A stretch of 64,000 nt of DNA from JBECKS01 sp964557005 (GCA_964557005.1 CAZKYI010000002.1:186001-250000); one strand, 5' to 3'. Positions 16,706-25,939 are shown, counted from the stretch's first letter. Notes: generated from the sequence alone by a model not told the origin. Numbers and translations: made by a program.

Positions 16706-17110
16706 ATGAGCGTTATCCAGGAATTTAAAGAGTTTGCAGTTAGAGGCAATGTGATAGACATGGCTGTTGGTGTCATCATTGGTGCTGCATTTGGCAAAAT
16801 TGTTTCGTCATTTGTTGGCGATGTTGTCATGCCACCGATAGGGGTTCTGTTAGGCGGCGTGGATTTTTCAGACCTTGCCATCACTCTGAAAGAGACATCG
16901 GAAAATTCGCCAGCAGTTGTTGTGTCCTATGGAAAATTTGTTCAGACAGTGATTGATTTTGGCATCATTTCATTTGTGATTTTTATGGCAGTTAAATCAA
17001 TCAATAAATTGAAAAAAGCAGAACCAGAGAAACCGGCTGCAGCACCAGAACCTACAGCAGAGGAAAAATTGCTGTCAGAAATTCGCGATTTGCTCAAAAG
17101 CAAGGCTTAA
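16706..17110 (+). CDS. mscL: MscL, large-conductance mechanosensitive channel
   Basis: Homopentameric inner-membrane channel that opens at near-lytic tension to release solutes on osmotic downshock. The 134-residue length is typical. Order: amphipathic N-terminal helix (MSVIQEFKEFAVRGNVIDMA), first membrane helix (VGVIIGAAFGKIVSSFVGD), periplasmic loop with MPPIGVLLGG, second membrane helix (FGIISFVIFMAVKSI) and a cytoplasmic helix EEKLLSEIRDLLK that bundles the pentamer. The ATG at 16706 is preferred over an in-frame TTG six bases earlier because GAGG (16693-16696) is well spaced for it and the protein then starts as in the family. Confidence 0.98.
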   Translation: MSVIQEFKEFAVRGNVIDMAVGVIIGAAFGKIVSSFVGDVVMPPIGVLLGGVDFSDLAITLKETSENSPAVVVSYGKFVQTVIDFGIISFVIFMAVKSINKLKKAEPEKPAAAPEPTAEEKLLSEIRDLLKSKA

Positions 17111-17124
17111 AATAAAAATCATAG

Positions 17125-17158
17125 GCAGTAAGATCAGGAATCAGCATGATTTCACTGC
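17125..17158 (+). terminator. Hairpin after mscL, possible terminator
   Basis: Arms GCAGTAAGATCA (17125-17136) and TGATTTCACTGC (17147-17158) pair at 11 of 12 positions (one G-U, one mismatch) around a 10-base loop. Only a weak T-rich stretch follows, so termination efficiency is uncertain. Confidence 0.4.
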
Positions 17159-17194
17159 TTATTCAATCTGATTTATGACAGTTAGTATTGTGTG

Positions 17195-18451
17195 ATGGAA
17201 ATTATAAACGAGATACTGGTTTCACTTGAGGCTTATCCACTGGCGATGACGCTTGTACAGTTGGTGGTATTTGCTGTAGTGGTATGGCTCGTCAATGTGT
17301 TGACGCGCTTGTTGCTGCTCCATGTCATTTATAAACATATACAAGCGCTGTTGCCCGAGGGTGATGAAGCACTAGGGCGAAGCATTCTTTATCGTCTCGC
17401 CAACCTGATGCCTGCTCTGTTTGTCTTTTACGGAATCGGTATGGTTTCCGGCCTGTCAGAGGACCTTGTTAGAGTGATTCGTGGCATTGCCAGTGCACTG
17501 GCGGTGGTGGTCATTACGTTTGCGCTTGCACACTTGTTGAATCTGATTGGTGACCTGTATGCAAAGCGTAATCCTGATCGTGCCCGCGCACATCCTATTA
17601 AAGGATATTTGCAAGTGGTCAAGATTATTGCCTATCTGGTTGCTGCGATTCTGATGATTGCAGCACTTTTCAACAAGAATCCTCTGCTGTTGCTTTCGGG
17701 CCTTGGTGCCATGACTGCTGTTCTGATGCTGGTGTTCAAGGACACCATTCTATCATTGGTTGCCAGTGTGCAACTGTCCAGCAACGATATGCTGCGGGTG
17801 GGTGACTGGATTGCGATACCACAACTCAATGCCGACGGATTTGTTATTGATATTTCGTTGCACACCGTGAAAGTGCAGAACTGGAACAAAACCATCACAA
17901 CCATTCCAACCTGGCGTTTAATCAATGATAGTTACATTAACTGGCGTGGTATGTATGACTCTGGTGGGCGACAAATCAGTCGGGCGCTTTATCTGGATCA
18001 AACCTCAGTACGTTTTCTTAGCCATGAAGAACGTCAACACCTGCAACGGTTTGCATTGCTGCATGATTATCTTGGTCGTAAAAATATTGAAATCAGTGAT
18101 TACAACCAGAAGTTGTTTGAACAAGGCAGAGATCCTGTTAACGCTCGTAACATGACGAATCTGGGGACTTTTCGAGCCTATGTGCAGAGTTACATCGAAG
18201 CGCATCCGGGTATTAACACAGAGATGTTTCGTCTCGTGCGCCAGTTACAACCAGGACCAACCGGATTGCCGCTTCAAATCTATTGTTATACCTCTGATAC
18301 CGCATGGGCTGCTTACGAAAACATTCAGTCGGATATTTTTGATCATCTTTATGCCATTTTACCTGAATTTGGACTTCGGGTATTTCAACAGCCAAGTGGT
18401 GCCGACTTAACCAACGCATTAGCAGTGCTTAAATCTCATGACTCAATTTAA
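17195..18451 (+). CDS. ybdG: MscS-family mechanosensitive channel, YbdG-like
   Basis: A 418-residue membrane protein of the MscS superfamily with about five N-terminal membrane helices and the MscS beta domain after them. The pore-lining helix region is LLLLSGLGAMTAVLMLVFKD (about residues 165-185). The beta domain has SVQLSSNDMLRVGDWIAIP and TVKVQNWNKTITTIPTWRL, and IPTWRL is typical of the YbdG subgroup, which has a characteristic insertion in this domain. Length matches E. coli YbdG (about 415). ATG 17195 or the GTG one codon earlier may be used. It follows mscL on the same strand, a second tension-gated channel. queH overlaps its end by 14 bases. Confidence 0.88.
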   Translation: MEIINEILVSLEAYPLAMTLVQLVVFAVVVWLVNVLTRLLLLHVIYKHIQALLPEGDEALGRSILYRLANLMPALFVFYGIGMVSGLSEDLVRVIRGIASALAVVVITFALAHLLNLIGDLYAKRNPDRARAHPIKGYLQVVKIIAYLVAAILMIAALFNKNPLLLLSGLGAMTAVLMLVFKDTILSLVASVQLSSNDMLRVGDWIAIPQLNADGFVIDISLHTVKVQNWNKTITTIPTWRLINDSYINWRGMYDSGGRQISRALYLDQTSVRFLSHEERQHLQRFALLHDYLGRKNIEISDYNQKLFEQGRDPVNARNMTNLGTFRAYVQSYIEAHPGINTEMFRLVRQLQPGPTGLPLQIYCYTSDTAWAAYENIQSDIFDHLYAILPEFGLRVFQQPSGADLTNALAVLKSHDSI

Positions 18452-19112
18452 TCGAACCCCCTTGCCCTTACCGGATGGTTTTGATCAGGAAAAAGATCGG
18501 CTGTTATTACATTCCTGTTGTGCACCCTGCTCAGGTGAGGTGATGGAAGCGATTCATGCAACAGGCATTGAATACGCCATTTTTTTTTATAACCCGAACA
18601 TCCATCCGGCTAAAGAATACGAGCTTCGTAAACAGGAAAATATTCTGTTTGCCCAAAAGCATAATGTCCCTTTTATTGATGCAGATTATGACACCGACAA
18701 CTGGTTTGTTCGTGCCAAAGGCATGGAGCACGAGCCGGAAAGAGGTATTCGCTGCACCATGTGTTTTGATATGCGCTTTGAACGAACCGCACTTTATGCG
18801 TCTGAACATGGCTACTCCATGATCAGCAGTTCGTTGGGTATTTCGCGCTGGAAAGACATGAATCAAATTAATGATTGCGGACATCGTGCCGCTGCACCTT
18901 ACGACGGTTTGCAATATTGGGATTACAACTGGCGCAAGCAGGGTGGAAGTCAGCGCATGATTGAAATCAGCAAACGCGAAACATTTTATCAGCAGGAATA
19001 CTGTGGCTGTGTTTATTCCCTGCGTGACACCAATCAACATCGCCGTGCGCAAGGCCGTGAGCGCATTCAAATAGGTGTCAAGTATTACGGTGTTGAAGAA
19101 ACACAATCATAA
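18438..19112 (+). CDS. queH: QueH, epoxyqueuosine reductase
   Basis: Catalyses the last step of queuosine synthesis, reduction of epoxyqueuosine to queuosine in tRNA; it is the cobalamin-independent alternative to QueG. The 224-residue protein (DUF208) has the adjacent cysteines LLHSCCAPCSGEV near residue 30, the second pair CTMCFDMRFERTA near residue 113 and YCGCVYSLRD near residue 196. These cysteines hold the iron-sulfur cluster and nearby metal centre in characterised QueH. ISRWKDMNQIN and YWDYNWRKQGG are further family motifs. It overlaps the channel gene by 14 bases and lies 15 bases before rlmJ. Confidence 0.92.
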   Translation: MTQFNRTPLPLPDGFDQEKDRLLLHSCCAPCSGEVMEAIHATGIEYAIFFYNPNIHPAKEYELRKQENILFAQKHNVPFIDADYDTDNWFVRAKGMEHEPERGIRCTMCFDMRFERTALYASEHGYSMISSSLGISRWKDMNQINDCGHRAAAPYDGLQYWDYNWRKQGGSQRMIEISKRETFYQQEYCGCVYSLRDTNQHRRAQGRERIQIGVKYYGVEETQS

Positions 19113-19127
19113 ACATGACAAACAGAT

Positions 19128-19952
19128 ATGCTCAGTTATCTCCATGATTTTCACGCGGGCAATCATGCCGATGTGCTCAAACATTGGTTGCTGCTGGAAT
19201 GTGTGCAGTATTTGCAGGGAAAAAATACGCCATTTGAATACATCGACACACATGCTGGCGCAGGTTTGTATTCATTAAATAGTGCCAGAGCGCAACGCAC
19301 GAAAGAAGCTGAACAAGGCGTATTAAAAATAAATCGCGAACATTTTCCCGAATTAGCTACTTATTTTTCAGCGATTAAACAAGACCTTGCACAAGGCTGT
19401 TATGCGGGTTCGCCCTTGTTGGTGAAAAGAAGCTTGCGTGAACATGACAAGGCATGGCTGTTTGAGTTGCATCCCAAAGCGCTTGAAAATTTAAAAATAC
19501 AGTGTGAAGAAAAACGCCGCTGCTATGTGCGTCAGCAAGATGGCTTGCAGGGTTTGTTAAGTCTTTTACCGACCAAAAACGCGAGAGCACTGGTGTTGAT
19601 TGATCCGTCCTACGAAATCAAAAGTGATTATCAGGCGGTGGTTGAAACACTGGTACAAGCGTTTAAAAAAATGCCACAGGCAGTATTACTGCTCTGGTAT
19701 CCCGTGGTGAACAGAAACACCATTCAACAGATGGAAAAGCAAATTAAAAAAAGCCCGCTCAAAAATGTACAGTTATTTGAACTGGGTATTGCAGATGATG
19801 ATATTCAGGGCATGAGTGCTTCAGGATTGATAACGGTCAATGCACCCTGGACACTTGCAACCACATTCAAAAATAGTGCAGAAAAACTGTCGCTGGCATT
19901 GTCGCAAGATGGCAAAAGCCGTTGGCGCTTCGAACAACTGGTGAGTGAATAA
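19128..19952 (+). CDS. rlmJ: RlmJ, 23S rRNA adenine-2030 N6-methyltransferase
   Basis: Class I SAM-dependent methyltransferase that makes m6A2030 in 23S rRNA. The N-terminus MLSYLHDFHAGNHADVLKH is diagnostic for RlmJ (YhiR). THAGAGLY is the SAM-binding motif region. The catalytic motif IV reads IDPSYEIKSDYQ, with Ser where the E. coli enzyme has Pro (DPPYE); this is a mild departure within the N6-adenine methylase motif and does not by itself imply loss of activity. The length of 274 residues is normal. It converges with hemW with only 2 bases between stops and no terminator visible. Confidence 0.93.
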   Translation: MLSYLHDFHAGNHADVLKHWLLLECVQYLQGKNTPFEYIDTHAGAGLYSLNSARAQRTKEAEQGVLKINREHFPELATYFSAIKQDLAQGCYAGSPLLVKRSLREHDKAWLFELHPKALENLKIQCEEKRRCYVRQQDGLQGLLSLLPTKNARALVLIDPSYEIKSDYQAVVETLVQAFKKMPQAVLLLWYPVVNRNTIQQMEKQIKKSPLKNVQLFELGIADDDIQGMSASGLITVNAPWTLATTFKNSAEKLSLALSQDGKSRWRFEQLVSE

Positions 19953-19954
19953 AT

Positions 19955-21103
19955 TTATTCAACCAATGTGAGCAAGGTATCCAGATAACGCGCACCCAGT
20001 GATGTTTTTTGAAAAGCGTGTTCGTGTATTTCGACAAGTTGTTTTTGTTGGGCTTGTGCAAGAAAATCATTCAGGATTTCTTTTTTCAAGCCTGTGGCTT
20101 GTTCAAACTGTTTAAAGCTAACGGCTTCATTCAAACGCAAGGTATTCATCAGATATTCGAGAGGCAAATCTTGCGTGGGAATGAGCGTTTGTTTGGCGAT
20201 GTAAGTTGAACCCACACGCGCCATGTAATCCTTGGGCAAGCGTGTAAGCTGAAAGCGCAGATGTTGCAGGGCATCATTTTCAATATGCGTAATCTTGCCA
20301 TGCGCACCTGCACCAATGGCGAGATAATCACCAAAATGCCAGTAATTTAAATTGTGCACGCTGTGTTTTTCTGGTTTTGAAAACGCAGAGACTTCGTATT
20401 GTGCAAAACCCTGTTGTGCAAGAAACGCGATGCCTGCCTGGTGCAGTTCATCAATCAGATGCTCTTCAGGCAGCCTTGGCGTATTCCTGTAAAATACTGT
20501 GTTAGGTTCAATGGTGAGCTGATACCAACTGATATGTGCAGGTGAAAACTGGAGCGCCTGTTTCAAATCAGCCATGCCTTGTTCAAGCGTTTGTGCAGGC
20601 AATCCAAACATTAAATCAATATTGAAATTGGAAAAACAGCGAGATAAAGCTTCAAGCGCAGCCTGCGCATCGTCACGGCTATGCAAACGGCCAAGGCTGG
20701 TTAAATGAGGAGCTTGAAAACTTTGTACGCCCAGTGAAACGCGATTAACGCCACTTTCGCTTAGCTCAAAAAAATAGTCCCCCTGACTGCTGGCAGGATT
20801 GGCTTCCAGAGTAATTTCAATCTCTGTGGAAAATTCAATGTGCTTTTGGATTTCGTTTAAAAGAAAGTGAATACTTTTGGCTGAAAAAATACTGGGCGTT
20901 CCACCACCAATAAAAATGGATTGCAGCTTTCTGCCTTGCACCCAGCCTAGCTGGTTTTGTAAATCTTCCAACAGGCATTGAATATAGTGTTGTTCAAATT
21001 CAGGCTGGAAATTTTCATGTGAATTGAAATCACAATAAGGACATTTTCTTTCGCACCAGGGAATGTGTATGTAGAGCGAAAGTGGTGGCAGGGAAACAGT
21101 CAT
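19955..21103 (-). CDS. hemW: HemW, radical SAM haem chaperone
   Basis: Radical SAM protein of 382 residues long annotated as an oxygen-independent coproporphyrinogen III oxidase but now regarded as a haem-trafficking protein. The cluster motif CERKCPYCDFNSH (CxxxCxxC plus the Phe typical of HemW) lies at residues 17-29. GGGTPSIF, ANPASSQGDY and GVQSFQAPHLTSLGR follow as in the family, and the C-terminal HemN_C-like winged domain is present. It overlaps rdgB by 4 bases (ATGA) and belongs to the metX-metW-DUF4426-rdgB-hemW run. Confidence 0.95.
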   Translation of the reverse strand: MTVSLPPLSLYIHIPWCERKCPYCDFNSHENFQPEFEQHYIQCLLEDLQNQLGWVQGRKLQSIFIGGGTPSIFSAKSIHFLLNEIQKHIEFSTEIEITLEANPASSQGDYFFELSESGVNRVSLGVQSFQAPHLTSLGRLHSRDDAQAALEALSRCFSNFNIDLMFGLPAQTLEQGMADLKQALQFSPAHISWYQLTIEPNTVFYRNTPRLPEEHLIDELHQAGIAFLAQQGFAQYEVSAFSKPEKHSVHNLNYWHFGDYLAIGAGAHGKITHIENDALQHLRFQLTRLPKDYMARVGSTYIAKQTLIPTQDLPLEYLMNTLRLNEAVSFKQFEQATGLKKEILNDFLAQAQQKQLVEIHEHAFQKTSLGARYLDTLLTLVE

Positions 21104-21696
21104 GCTGGAATAAAGTGCGCAGGTATGGTTTCCAGCAAAACCTTAAGCGCCAGTGCGCGGTGGCTGATTTGATTTTTTTTCTCTGGCGTGAGTTCAGCAG
21201 AGCGACATTGCAAATCTTTCACAATAAATAATGGGTCATAGCCAAAGCCGTGTTCACCTCGCGCATCGAAAGCAATTTCACCTTGCCAAATTCCTTCGGC
21301 AATCACAGGGCAGGGGTCAAATTCGTGACGCACCAGAGCCAGACAGCAGCGAAAATTGGCGGCACGATTCACTTCACCTTCAAGATTTTTTAACAACACC
21401 GCATTATTTTTTTCATCTGTTGCCTCGGCACCAGAATAACGGGCGGAATAAATTCCAGGTGCGCCTTTCAGTGCCAGCACTTCGAGACCAGAATCATCTG
21501 CCAGCGCAGGCAAGCCCGAATATTTTGCCGCGTTACGTGCCTTGAGAATGGCATTTTCAATAAAGGAAAGCCCGTTTTCTTCAATATCGGGCGTGTTGAA
21601 ATCGGATTGTGCCTGAACATGCCAGCCGAGCCTGGCGAACATGAATTGAAATTCCTTGAGCTTCCCCTTGTTATTGCTGGCTAAAACAATGTTCAT
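21100..21696 (-). CDS. rdgB: RdgB, dITP/XTP pyrophosphatase
   Basis: House-cleaning nucleotidase that hydrolyses dITP, ITP and XTP to monophosphates and so keeps deaminated purines out of DNA. The 198-residue Ham1-family protein starts VLASNNKGKLKEFQ and contains LADDSGLEVLALKGAPGIYSARY split over two strands plus GFGYDPLFI and the C-terminal SHRALAL. These carry the substrate-binding lysine, the metal-binding acidic residues and the purine-contacting Asp/His/Arg of the family. It overlaps DUF4426 by 4 bases and hemW by 4 bases, so the three are translationally coupled. Confidence 0.97.
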   Translation of the reverse strand: MNIVLASNNKGKLKEFQFMFARLGWHVQAQSDFNTPDIEENGLSFIENAILKARNAAKYSGLPALADDSGLEVLALKGAPGIYSARYSGAEATDEKNNAVLLKNLEGEVNRAANFRCCLALVRHEFDPCPVIAEGIWQGEIAFDARGEHGFGYDPLFIVKDLQCRSAELTPEKKNQISHRALALKVLLETIPAHFIPA

Positions 21697-22139
21697 TCGC
21701 GCGGAAATTTCTTTTCAAATTTCAGTGAAATGGTTTTGTTAAGAGTGTCTTGTGGAATAAAGGTGAGATTAAAACGAAAGTGATCTTCGTTACTGAAAGG
21801 TAGTTCGGCCACATAATACACCACAGTGCCTTCAATAATTTCCCTGAATTCGAGTTGTGTACTTTGACCAATAAGATTACGAGCCGTGCCCGACAGTTTT
21901 CCTTTAACACCACTTATCTGTTCGCCTTCAACCAATTGTGGGGTGATATTGATTAGCGCACGGTGTCGGCTGCGTTTCAGTTGATAGGTGGCAGCTACCT
22001 TGGCGCTGATGGCGGTGCTGGGAAATACGGAATAATGAATGTGGTAAGCACCGTCTACAATTTTTTGTTCAGCGAACGCAAGCGTGCTGAGCAAACTGAA
22101 AAAAAGAAAAAATGTGGTGCGTAGTTTCATATCAGGCAT
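21693..22139 (-). CDS. DUF4426 exported protein
   Basis: A 148-residue protein with a clear signal peptide (MKLRTTFFLFFSLLSTLAFA, cut before EQK) and a small beta-rich domain: YHIHYSVFPSTAIS, GVKGKLSGTARNLIGQ, NEDHFRFNLTFIPQ. The family is DUF4426, found in gammaproteobacteria next to metW and rdgB. Its function is unknown, and I infer only a periplasmic location. It starts either at 22139 or at the ATG three codons in (22130), which gives the cleaner signal peptide. It overlaps rdgB by 4 bases and follows metW by 9 bases. Confidence 0.86.
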   Translation of the reverse strand: MPDMKLRTTFFLFFSLLSTLAFAEQKIVDGAYHIHYSVFPSTAISAKVAATYQLKRSRHRALINITPQLVEGEQISGVKGKLSGTARNLIGQSTQLEFREIIEGTVVYYVAELPFSNEDHFRFNLTFIPQDTLNKTISLKFEKKFPRE

Positions 22140-22148
22140 GGTTCTATA

Positions 22149-22754
22149 TCAGAATTGTGTAATGCGATAAATTGCAATTTCTGCAAGTAAATTCGGGAAA
22201 CGGCGCGTGAGCCAACTGCCGCGATTATGATTCATATCGGTGACTGAGCGATTGATAATGCGATAGCCTTTTTCCTTGCACAGCACTTCAAAATCCTTGA
22301 AGGTGCACAGGTGAATGTTGGGCGTATCGTACCAACTGTAGGGCAGCGTTTCTGAAACGGGCATCATACCTTTGAGTGAAAGATACACGCGGGTTTTCCA
22401 GTGCCCGAAATTTGGAAAGGTCACAATCGCTTCCTTGCCGATACGCGTCATTTCCGCAAGCACCTTGTCGGGCTGCTGCATCACTTGCAATGCGTGTGTC
22501 ATAACAACGGTATCAAAACTCTTGTCAGCAAAATTGCTTAAATCCCCATCCAGATTTTGTTCGATGACATTGACACCTTTGGCAACACATTCTGCAATTT
22601 TGATTTCATCAATTTCCAGTCCGTAACCTTTTACCTGACGATCCTGTTGCAAAAACGCCAGTAATTCACCATCACCGCAGCCCAAATCGAGAATGCGTGT
22701 ACCGCTGTTAATCCAGCGTTGAATCATTTCCAGTTCGGGGCGCAAGTTATCCAT
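22149..22754 (-). CDS. metW: MetW, methionine biosynthesis methyltransferase-like protein
   Basis: A 201-residue class I methyltransferase-fold protein that works with MetX in methionine biosynthesis. SAM-binding motif I is ILDLGCGDGELLAFL; further family motifs are VMTHALQVMQQPDKVLAEM, VTFPNFGHW and SETLPYSWYDTPNIH. I choose the ATG at 22754 (MDNLRPELEMI), since family members start there and it overlaps the metX stop (ATGGATAA); the frame could extend eight codons upstream. Gene order metX-metW is conserved, and MetW is thought to bind or activate MetX rather than to act alone. Confidence 0.94.
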   Translation of the reverse strand: MDNLRPELEMIQRWINSGTRILDLGCGDGELLAFLQQDRQVKGYGLEIDEIKIAECVAKGVNVIEQNLDGDLSNFADKSFDTVVMTHALQVMQQPDKVLAEMTRIGKEAIVTFPNFGHWKTRVYLSLKGMMPVSETLPYSWYDTPNIHLCTFKDFEVLCKEKGYRIINRSVTDMNHNRGSWLTRRFPNLLAEIAIYRITQF

Positions 22755-23901
22755 TCGGGTTGGCCTCGAAATAAGCACGGTTCATAAAATTTCTGAAAAT
22801 GGTCACATAACGCGGAATCGCAAATAAAAATGAATCGTGACCTTGCGGCGCATCAATATCGGCATAGGACACATCTTTATTTTCCAGCAACAGCGTGTTC
22901 ACAATTTCCTGTGACAGCGCAGGCGAAAAGCGCCAGTCGGTGGTAAAAGACACCACCAGAAACTTGCACTGTGCACGACTAAGCGCCTTGCGCAAATCAC
23001 CCTCGTATTCGCGAGCAGGGTCAAAATAATCGAGCGCCTTGGTCATTAACAAATAGGTGTTGGCGTCAAAGTTTCGTGAAAATTGCTCACCCTTGTGGCG
23101 CAAATAACTTTCCACCTGAAACTCCACATCAAAACCAAAATGAAATTTTCCGCTTTGCAGGTCACGACCAAACTTGGTACGCATGGCATCGTCAGAAAGG
23201 TAGGTAATGTGTCCAACCATGCGCGCGAGAATCAAACCCTGACGTGGAAAAGTATCGTGCTGATAATAATGACCACGATGAAAATGCGGATCAGAAATAA
23301 TCGCCTGTCGAGCCACTTCGTTAAACGCAATATTCTGCGCAGTGAGTTTGGGGGTTGATGCAATCACCACTGCATTTTTCAAACGCTCTGGAAAATCAAT
23401 CGACCATTGCAGCGCCTGCATTCCGCCCAGACTTCCGCCAGCCACCGCAGCCCAGCACTCAATACCAAGATAATCAGCCAAGCGTGCCTGCACTTTTACC
23501 CAGTCCTTTACCGTCATCATCGGGAAGTCGGAACCCCAGGGTCTTCGGGTTTCAGGATTGATAGAACTCGGCCCCGTGCTGCCGTGGCAACCACCAAGAT
23601 TGTTGGGGCACACCACAAAAAATTTATTGGTATCGATGGCTTTTCCCGGGCCGACACAGGCTTCCCACCAGCCAGATTTTTTATCTTCCATGCTGTGATA
23701 ACCCGCTGCATGGTGATGGCTGCTTAAGGCATGACAAATTAACACTGCATTATTTTTTTCAGCGTTCAGCGTGCCGTAGCTTTCATAAATAATGTCAAAG
23801 GCAGGCAATATCCTTGAGCATTCGAGTTCAATCGGTTGATCAAAATGCACAATGTGAGGGCTGACAATGCCAACCGAATCTGCGGGCAGCGTTTCGGGCA
23901 T
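22747..23901 (-). CDS. metX: MetX, homoserine O-acyltransferase
   Basis: Alpha/beta-hydrolase enzyme that acylates L-homoserine from acyl-CoA, the first committed step to methionine. The 384-residue protein has the nucleophile serine in AGGSLGGMQALQW, an oxyanion region in VCPNNLGGCHGSTGPSS and the late catalytic Asp/His in DAPQGHDSFLF. Whether it uses succinyl-CoA (as predicted for many proteobacterial MetX paired with MetW) or acetyl-CoA is not decided here. It is the first gene of a run that continues with metW, DUF4426, rdgB and hemW, and it is divergent from the smr gene. Confidence 0.95.
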   Translation of the reverse strand: MPETLPADSVGIVSPHIVHFDQPIELECSRILPAFDIIYESYGTLNAEKNNAVLICHALSSHHHAAGYHSMEDKKSGWWEACVGPGKAIDTNKFFVVCPNNLGGCHGSTGPSSINPETRRPWGSDFPMMTVKDWVKVQARLADYLGIECWAAVAGGSLGGMQALQWSIDFPERLKNAVVIASTPKLTAQNIAFNEVARQAIISDPHFHRGHYYQHDTFPRQGLILARMVGHITYLSDDAMRTKFGRDLQSGKFHFGFDVEFQVESYLRHKGEQFSRNFDANTYLLMTKALDYFDPAREYEGDLRKALSRAQCKFLVVSFTTDWRFSPALSQEIVNTLLLENKDVSYADIDAPQGHDSFLFAIPRYVTIFRNFMNRAYFEANPNG

Positions 23902-23978
23902 GGGTTTTCGTTGTGTGTCTGGAAAGCTAGAATGTTGGAAGCATCAAGTCTAAACAGTGGTCGCGAGGCAAGCAACAG

Positions 23979-24548
23979 ATGTCAGAGGAACCAGAGATAA
24001 ACGATTTTGCTTCGCTCATGGAAGCCACCAAAGATGTGGTTAAATTGAAGCGCGAAGCGAATGCGAATCATCGTGTGCAATTTTCGCAAAACATCACACT
24101 CGATAAATCCAAAACCAGACAAAGACAAGCGGCACTGGGTAAAGTGGCAGATGATATGGGTTTGGAAAGATTGATGCCTGAACAACACGCCGCTAACGAC
24201 ATCATCGAATTCAAACAAGCAGGTATTCAGGAAAGCAACTACAAGAAGCTGCGTACAGGCCGTTATGAGATTGAAGCGAGACTCGATTTACACGGCCTAA
24301 CCGTGAATCAGGCGCTGGAAGCAGTGAAAGTGTTCATCACACGCAGCGTACATAAACACAAACGCTGTGTGCATATTTCACATGGAAAAGGGATAACACA
24401 GGCCGAGCCTGCGCGTTTGAAAAATCATCTTGCAATCTGGCTTAAACACATGCCTGAAGTGATGGCCTATCACAGTGCCATGCCACAGGATGGCGGTACA
24501 GGGTGTGTTTATGTGTTGCTTAAAAAGCGTGAACGCTTAGCCCAGTAA
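23979..24548 (+). CDS. Smr-domain protein (MutS2-type small MutS-related)
   Basis: A 189-residue protein with a C-terminal Smr domain (residues about 100-185). Visible are the LDLHGLTVNQALEAVKVF motif (the DxH element), the HGKG element in CVHISHGKGITQ and the closing region DGGTGCVYVLLKK. Stand-alone Smr proteins of this size are nicking or RNA-cleaving endonucleases, some now linked to rescue of collided ribosomes. The N-terminal 90 residues are charged and lack a recognised domain. The end overlaps the convergent yggT by 12 bases. Confidence 0.9.
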   Translation: MSEEPEINDFASLMEATKDVVKLKREANANHRVQFSQNITLDKSKTRQRQAALGKVADDMGLERLMPEQHAANDIIEFKQAGIQESNYKKLRTGRYEIEARLDLHGLTVNQALEAVKVFITRSVHKHKRCVHISHGKGITQAEPARLKNHLAIWLKHMPEVMAYHSAMPQDGGTGCVYVLLKKRERLAQ

Positions 24549-25124
24549 ACGGCCAAGCACGTTAAAGAAATTTGGCAACAAGCCGCTTGGGTGCAGTAAT
24601 AACAGCTCCAGCACCTGAATCGTCAGAATCACAATAATGGGTGATAAATCCAGCCCACCGACAGGTGGCACCAGTTTTCTTGCAGGGCGCATGACAGGCT
24701 CGGTGATTTGAAACAAAATCCCGATGGCAGGATTGTTATTATAAGGCGCTACCCAACTTAAAATAATCTGACCAATGATGGCGAATAAATAGAAATTCAG
24801 CCCCATGCGCGTGAGTTCCAGAATTGAAACCGCAAATACAGTATAAAAAGAACTGATACTGCCATAGACAATCATCTGTACCAGACAAAGCTGCATAATC
24901 TTTAACAGCATAATCAATACCAGCGATGCCGTATCAAACTGGCCAATCGGCGGAAACAGTTTGCGCATGGGTGCAAGCACAGGATTGGTGGTGTTTGTAA
25001 CAAATTGTGAGAGTGGATTGTGAAAATCTGCACGTACCAGTTGCAATAACAGGCGCAGGAATACCAGCAAAATAAAGATGTAGAAAAAAGTGCTGATAAT
25101 CAGATTGAAAATATCACCAAACAT
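24537..25124 (-). CDS. yggT: YggT family membrane protein
   Basis: A 195-residue inner-membrane protein with two YGGT repeats, each a pair of hydrophobic helices with the signature QFVTNTTNPVLAPMRKLFPP (near residue 40) and FQITEPVMRPARKLVPP (near residue 140). E. coli YggT affects osmotic shock resistance, but a molecular function has not been set. It lies 2 bases after proC and downstream of yggS on the same strand, the usual yggS-proC-yggT order. Confidence 0.94.
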   Translation of the reverse strand: MFGDIFNLIISTFFYIFILLVFLRLLLQLVRADFHNPLSQFVTNTTNPVLAPMRKLFPPIGQFDTASLVLIMLLKIMQLCLVQMIVYGSISSFYTVFAVSILELTRMGLNFYLFAIIGQIILSWVAPYNNNPAIGILFQITEPVMRPARKLVPPVGGLDLSPIIVILTIQVLELLLLHPSGLLPNFFNVLGRLLG

Positions 25125-25126
25125 AA

Positions 25127-25939
25127 TTATTCCCTTGAAAGTTCAATAGAGCGTGTGTTTGCTGCTTGCATCGCCTGTTTTACGATGTCGTTAAATTGAT
25201 TGTGCGCAAAACTGTTGAGTGCCGCTTCAGTAGTGCCTTTGGGGGAAGTGACACGGCGACGCAGTTCTGCAATATCCACATCGCTGTGTTGCGCCATACT
25301 TGCAGCACCTAAAGCGGTTTGTATGCACAGTTGGCTGGCAGTGCTTTCGCTTAAACCCAGGGTTTTTCCTGCGGCAATCATCGCTTCCATCATCAAAAAG
25401 AAATAGGCAGGCCCACTGCCTGATAATGCAGTCACCGCGTCGATGTTTGTTTCGCTCTCTAACCACTCAACAATGCCGACCGCTTCAAGAATATTCTGGG
25501 CGGCCTGTTTATGTTGCGGTGAGCACGCCTGATTGGCGAATAAACCACTCGCGCCAAGTTTTAACAGTGCAGGGGTATTGGGCATGCAGCGCACAACGGG
25601 AAGTGTCTTGCCAATCCACTGTGTCAGTGAATCAATGGTAATGCCTGCGGCAATGCTGATCAGCAAAGGTGTTTTCGTTTGCAAGCTGGTGGCCAGTTCA
25701 GTGATGACATTTTTCATCACCTGCGGTTTCACCGACAACACCACAATGTCGCACTGTTGAATCAATTGATGATTGTCTTGCGTGGTGTGAATCGAATAAG
25801 TGTTTGCAAGTTTTTCCAGTTGCTCGCTGCTGACATCACTGGCGTGAATCGTGTTTGCCTGCGTACCGTTGGCGAGCAGGCCGCCAATCAGGGCGCTTGC
25901 CATGTTACCTGCGCCAATAAAACCAATGGTCTTGTTCAT
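25127..25939 (-). CDS. proC: ProC, pyrroline-5-carboxylate reductase
   Basis: Last enzyme of proline synthesis: reduces pyrroline-5-carboxylate with NAD(P)H. The 270-residue protein starts with the Rossmann motif TIGFIGAGNMASALIGGL and contains VRCMPNTPALLKLGASGLF and the C-terminal dimerisation domain with AVTALSGSGPAYFFLMMEA and LRRRVTSPKGTTEAAL, all characteristic of ProC. Its ATG overlaps the yggS stop (ATGA), so translation is coupled. Confidence 0.97.
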   Translation of the reverse strand: MNKTIGFIGAGNMASALIGGLLANGTQANTIHASDVSSEQLEKLANTYSIHTTQDNHQLIQQCDIVVLSVKPQVMKNVITELATSLQTKTPLLISIAAGITIDSLTQWIGKTLPVVRCMPNTPALLKLGASGLFANQACSPQHKQAAQNILEAVGIVEWLESETNIDAVTALSGSGPAYFFLMMEAMIAAGKTLGLSESTASQLCIQTALGAASMAQHSDVDIAELRRRVTSPKGTTEAALNSFAHNQFNDIVKQAMQAANTRSIELSRE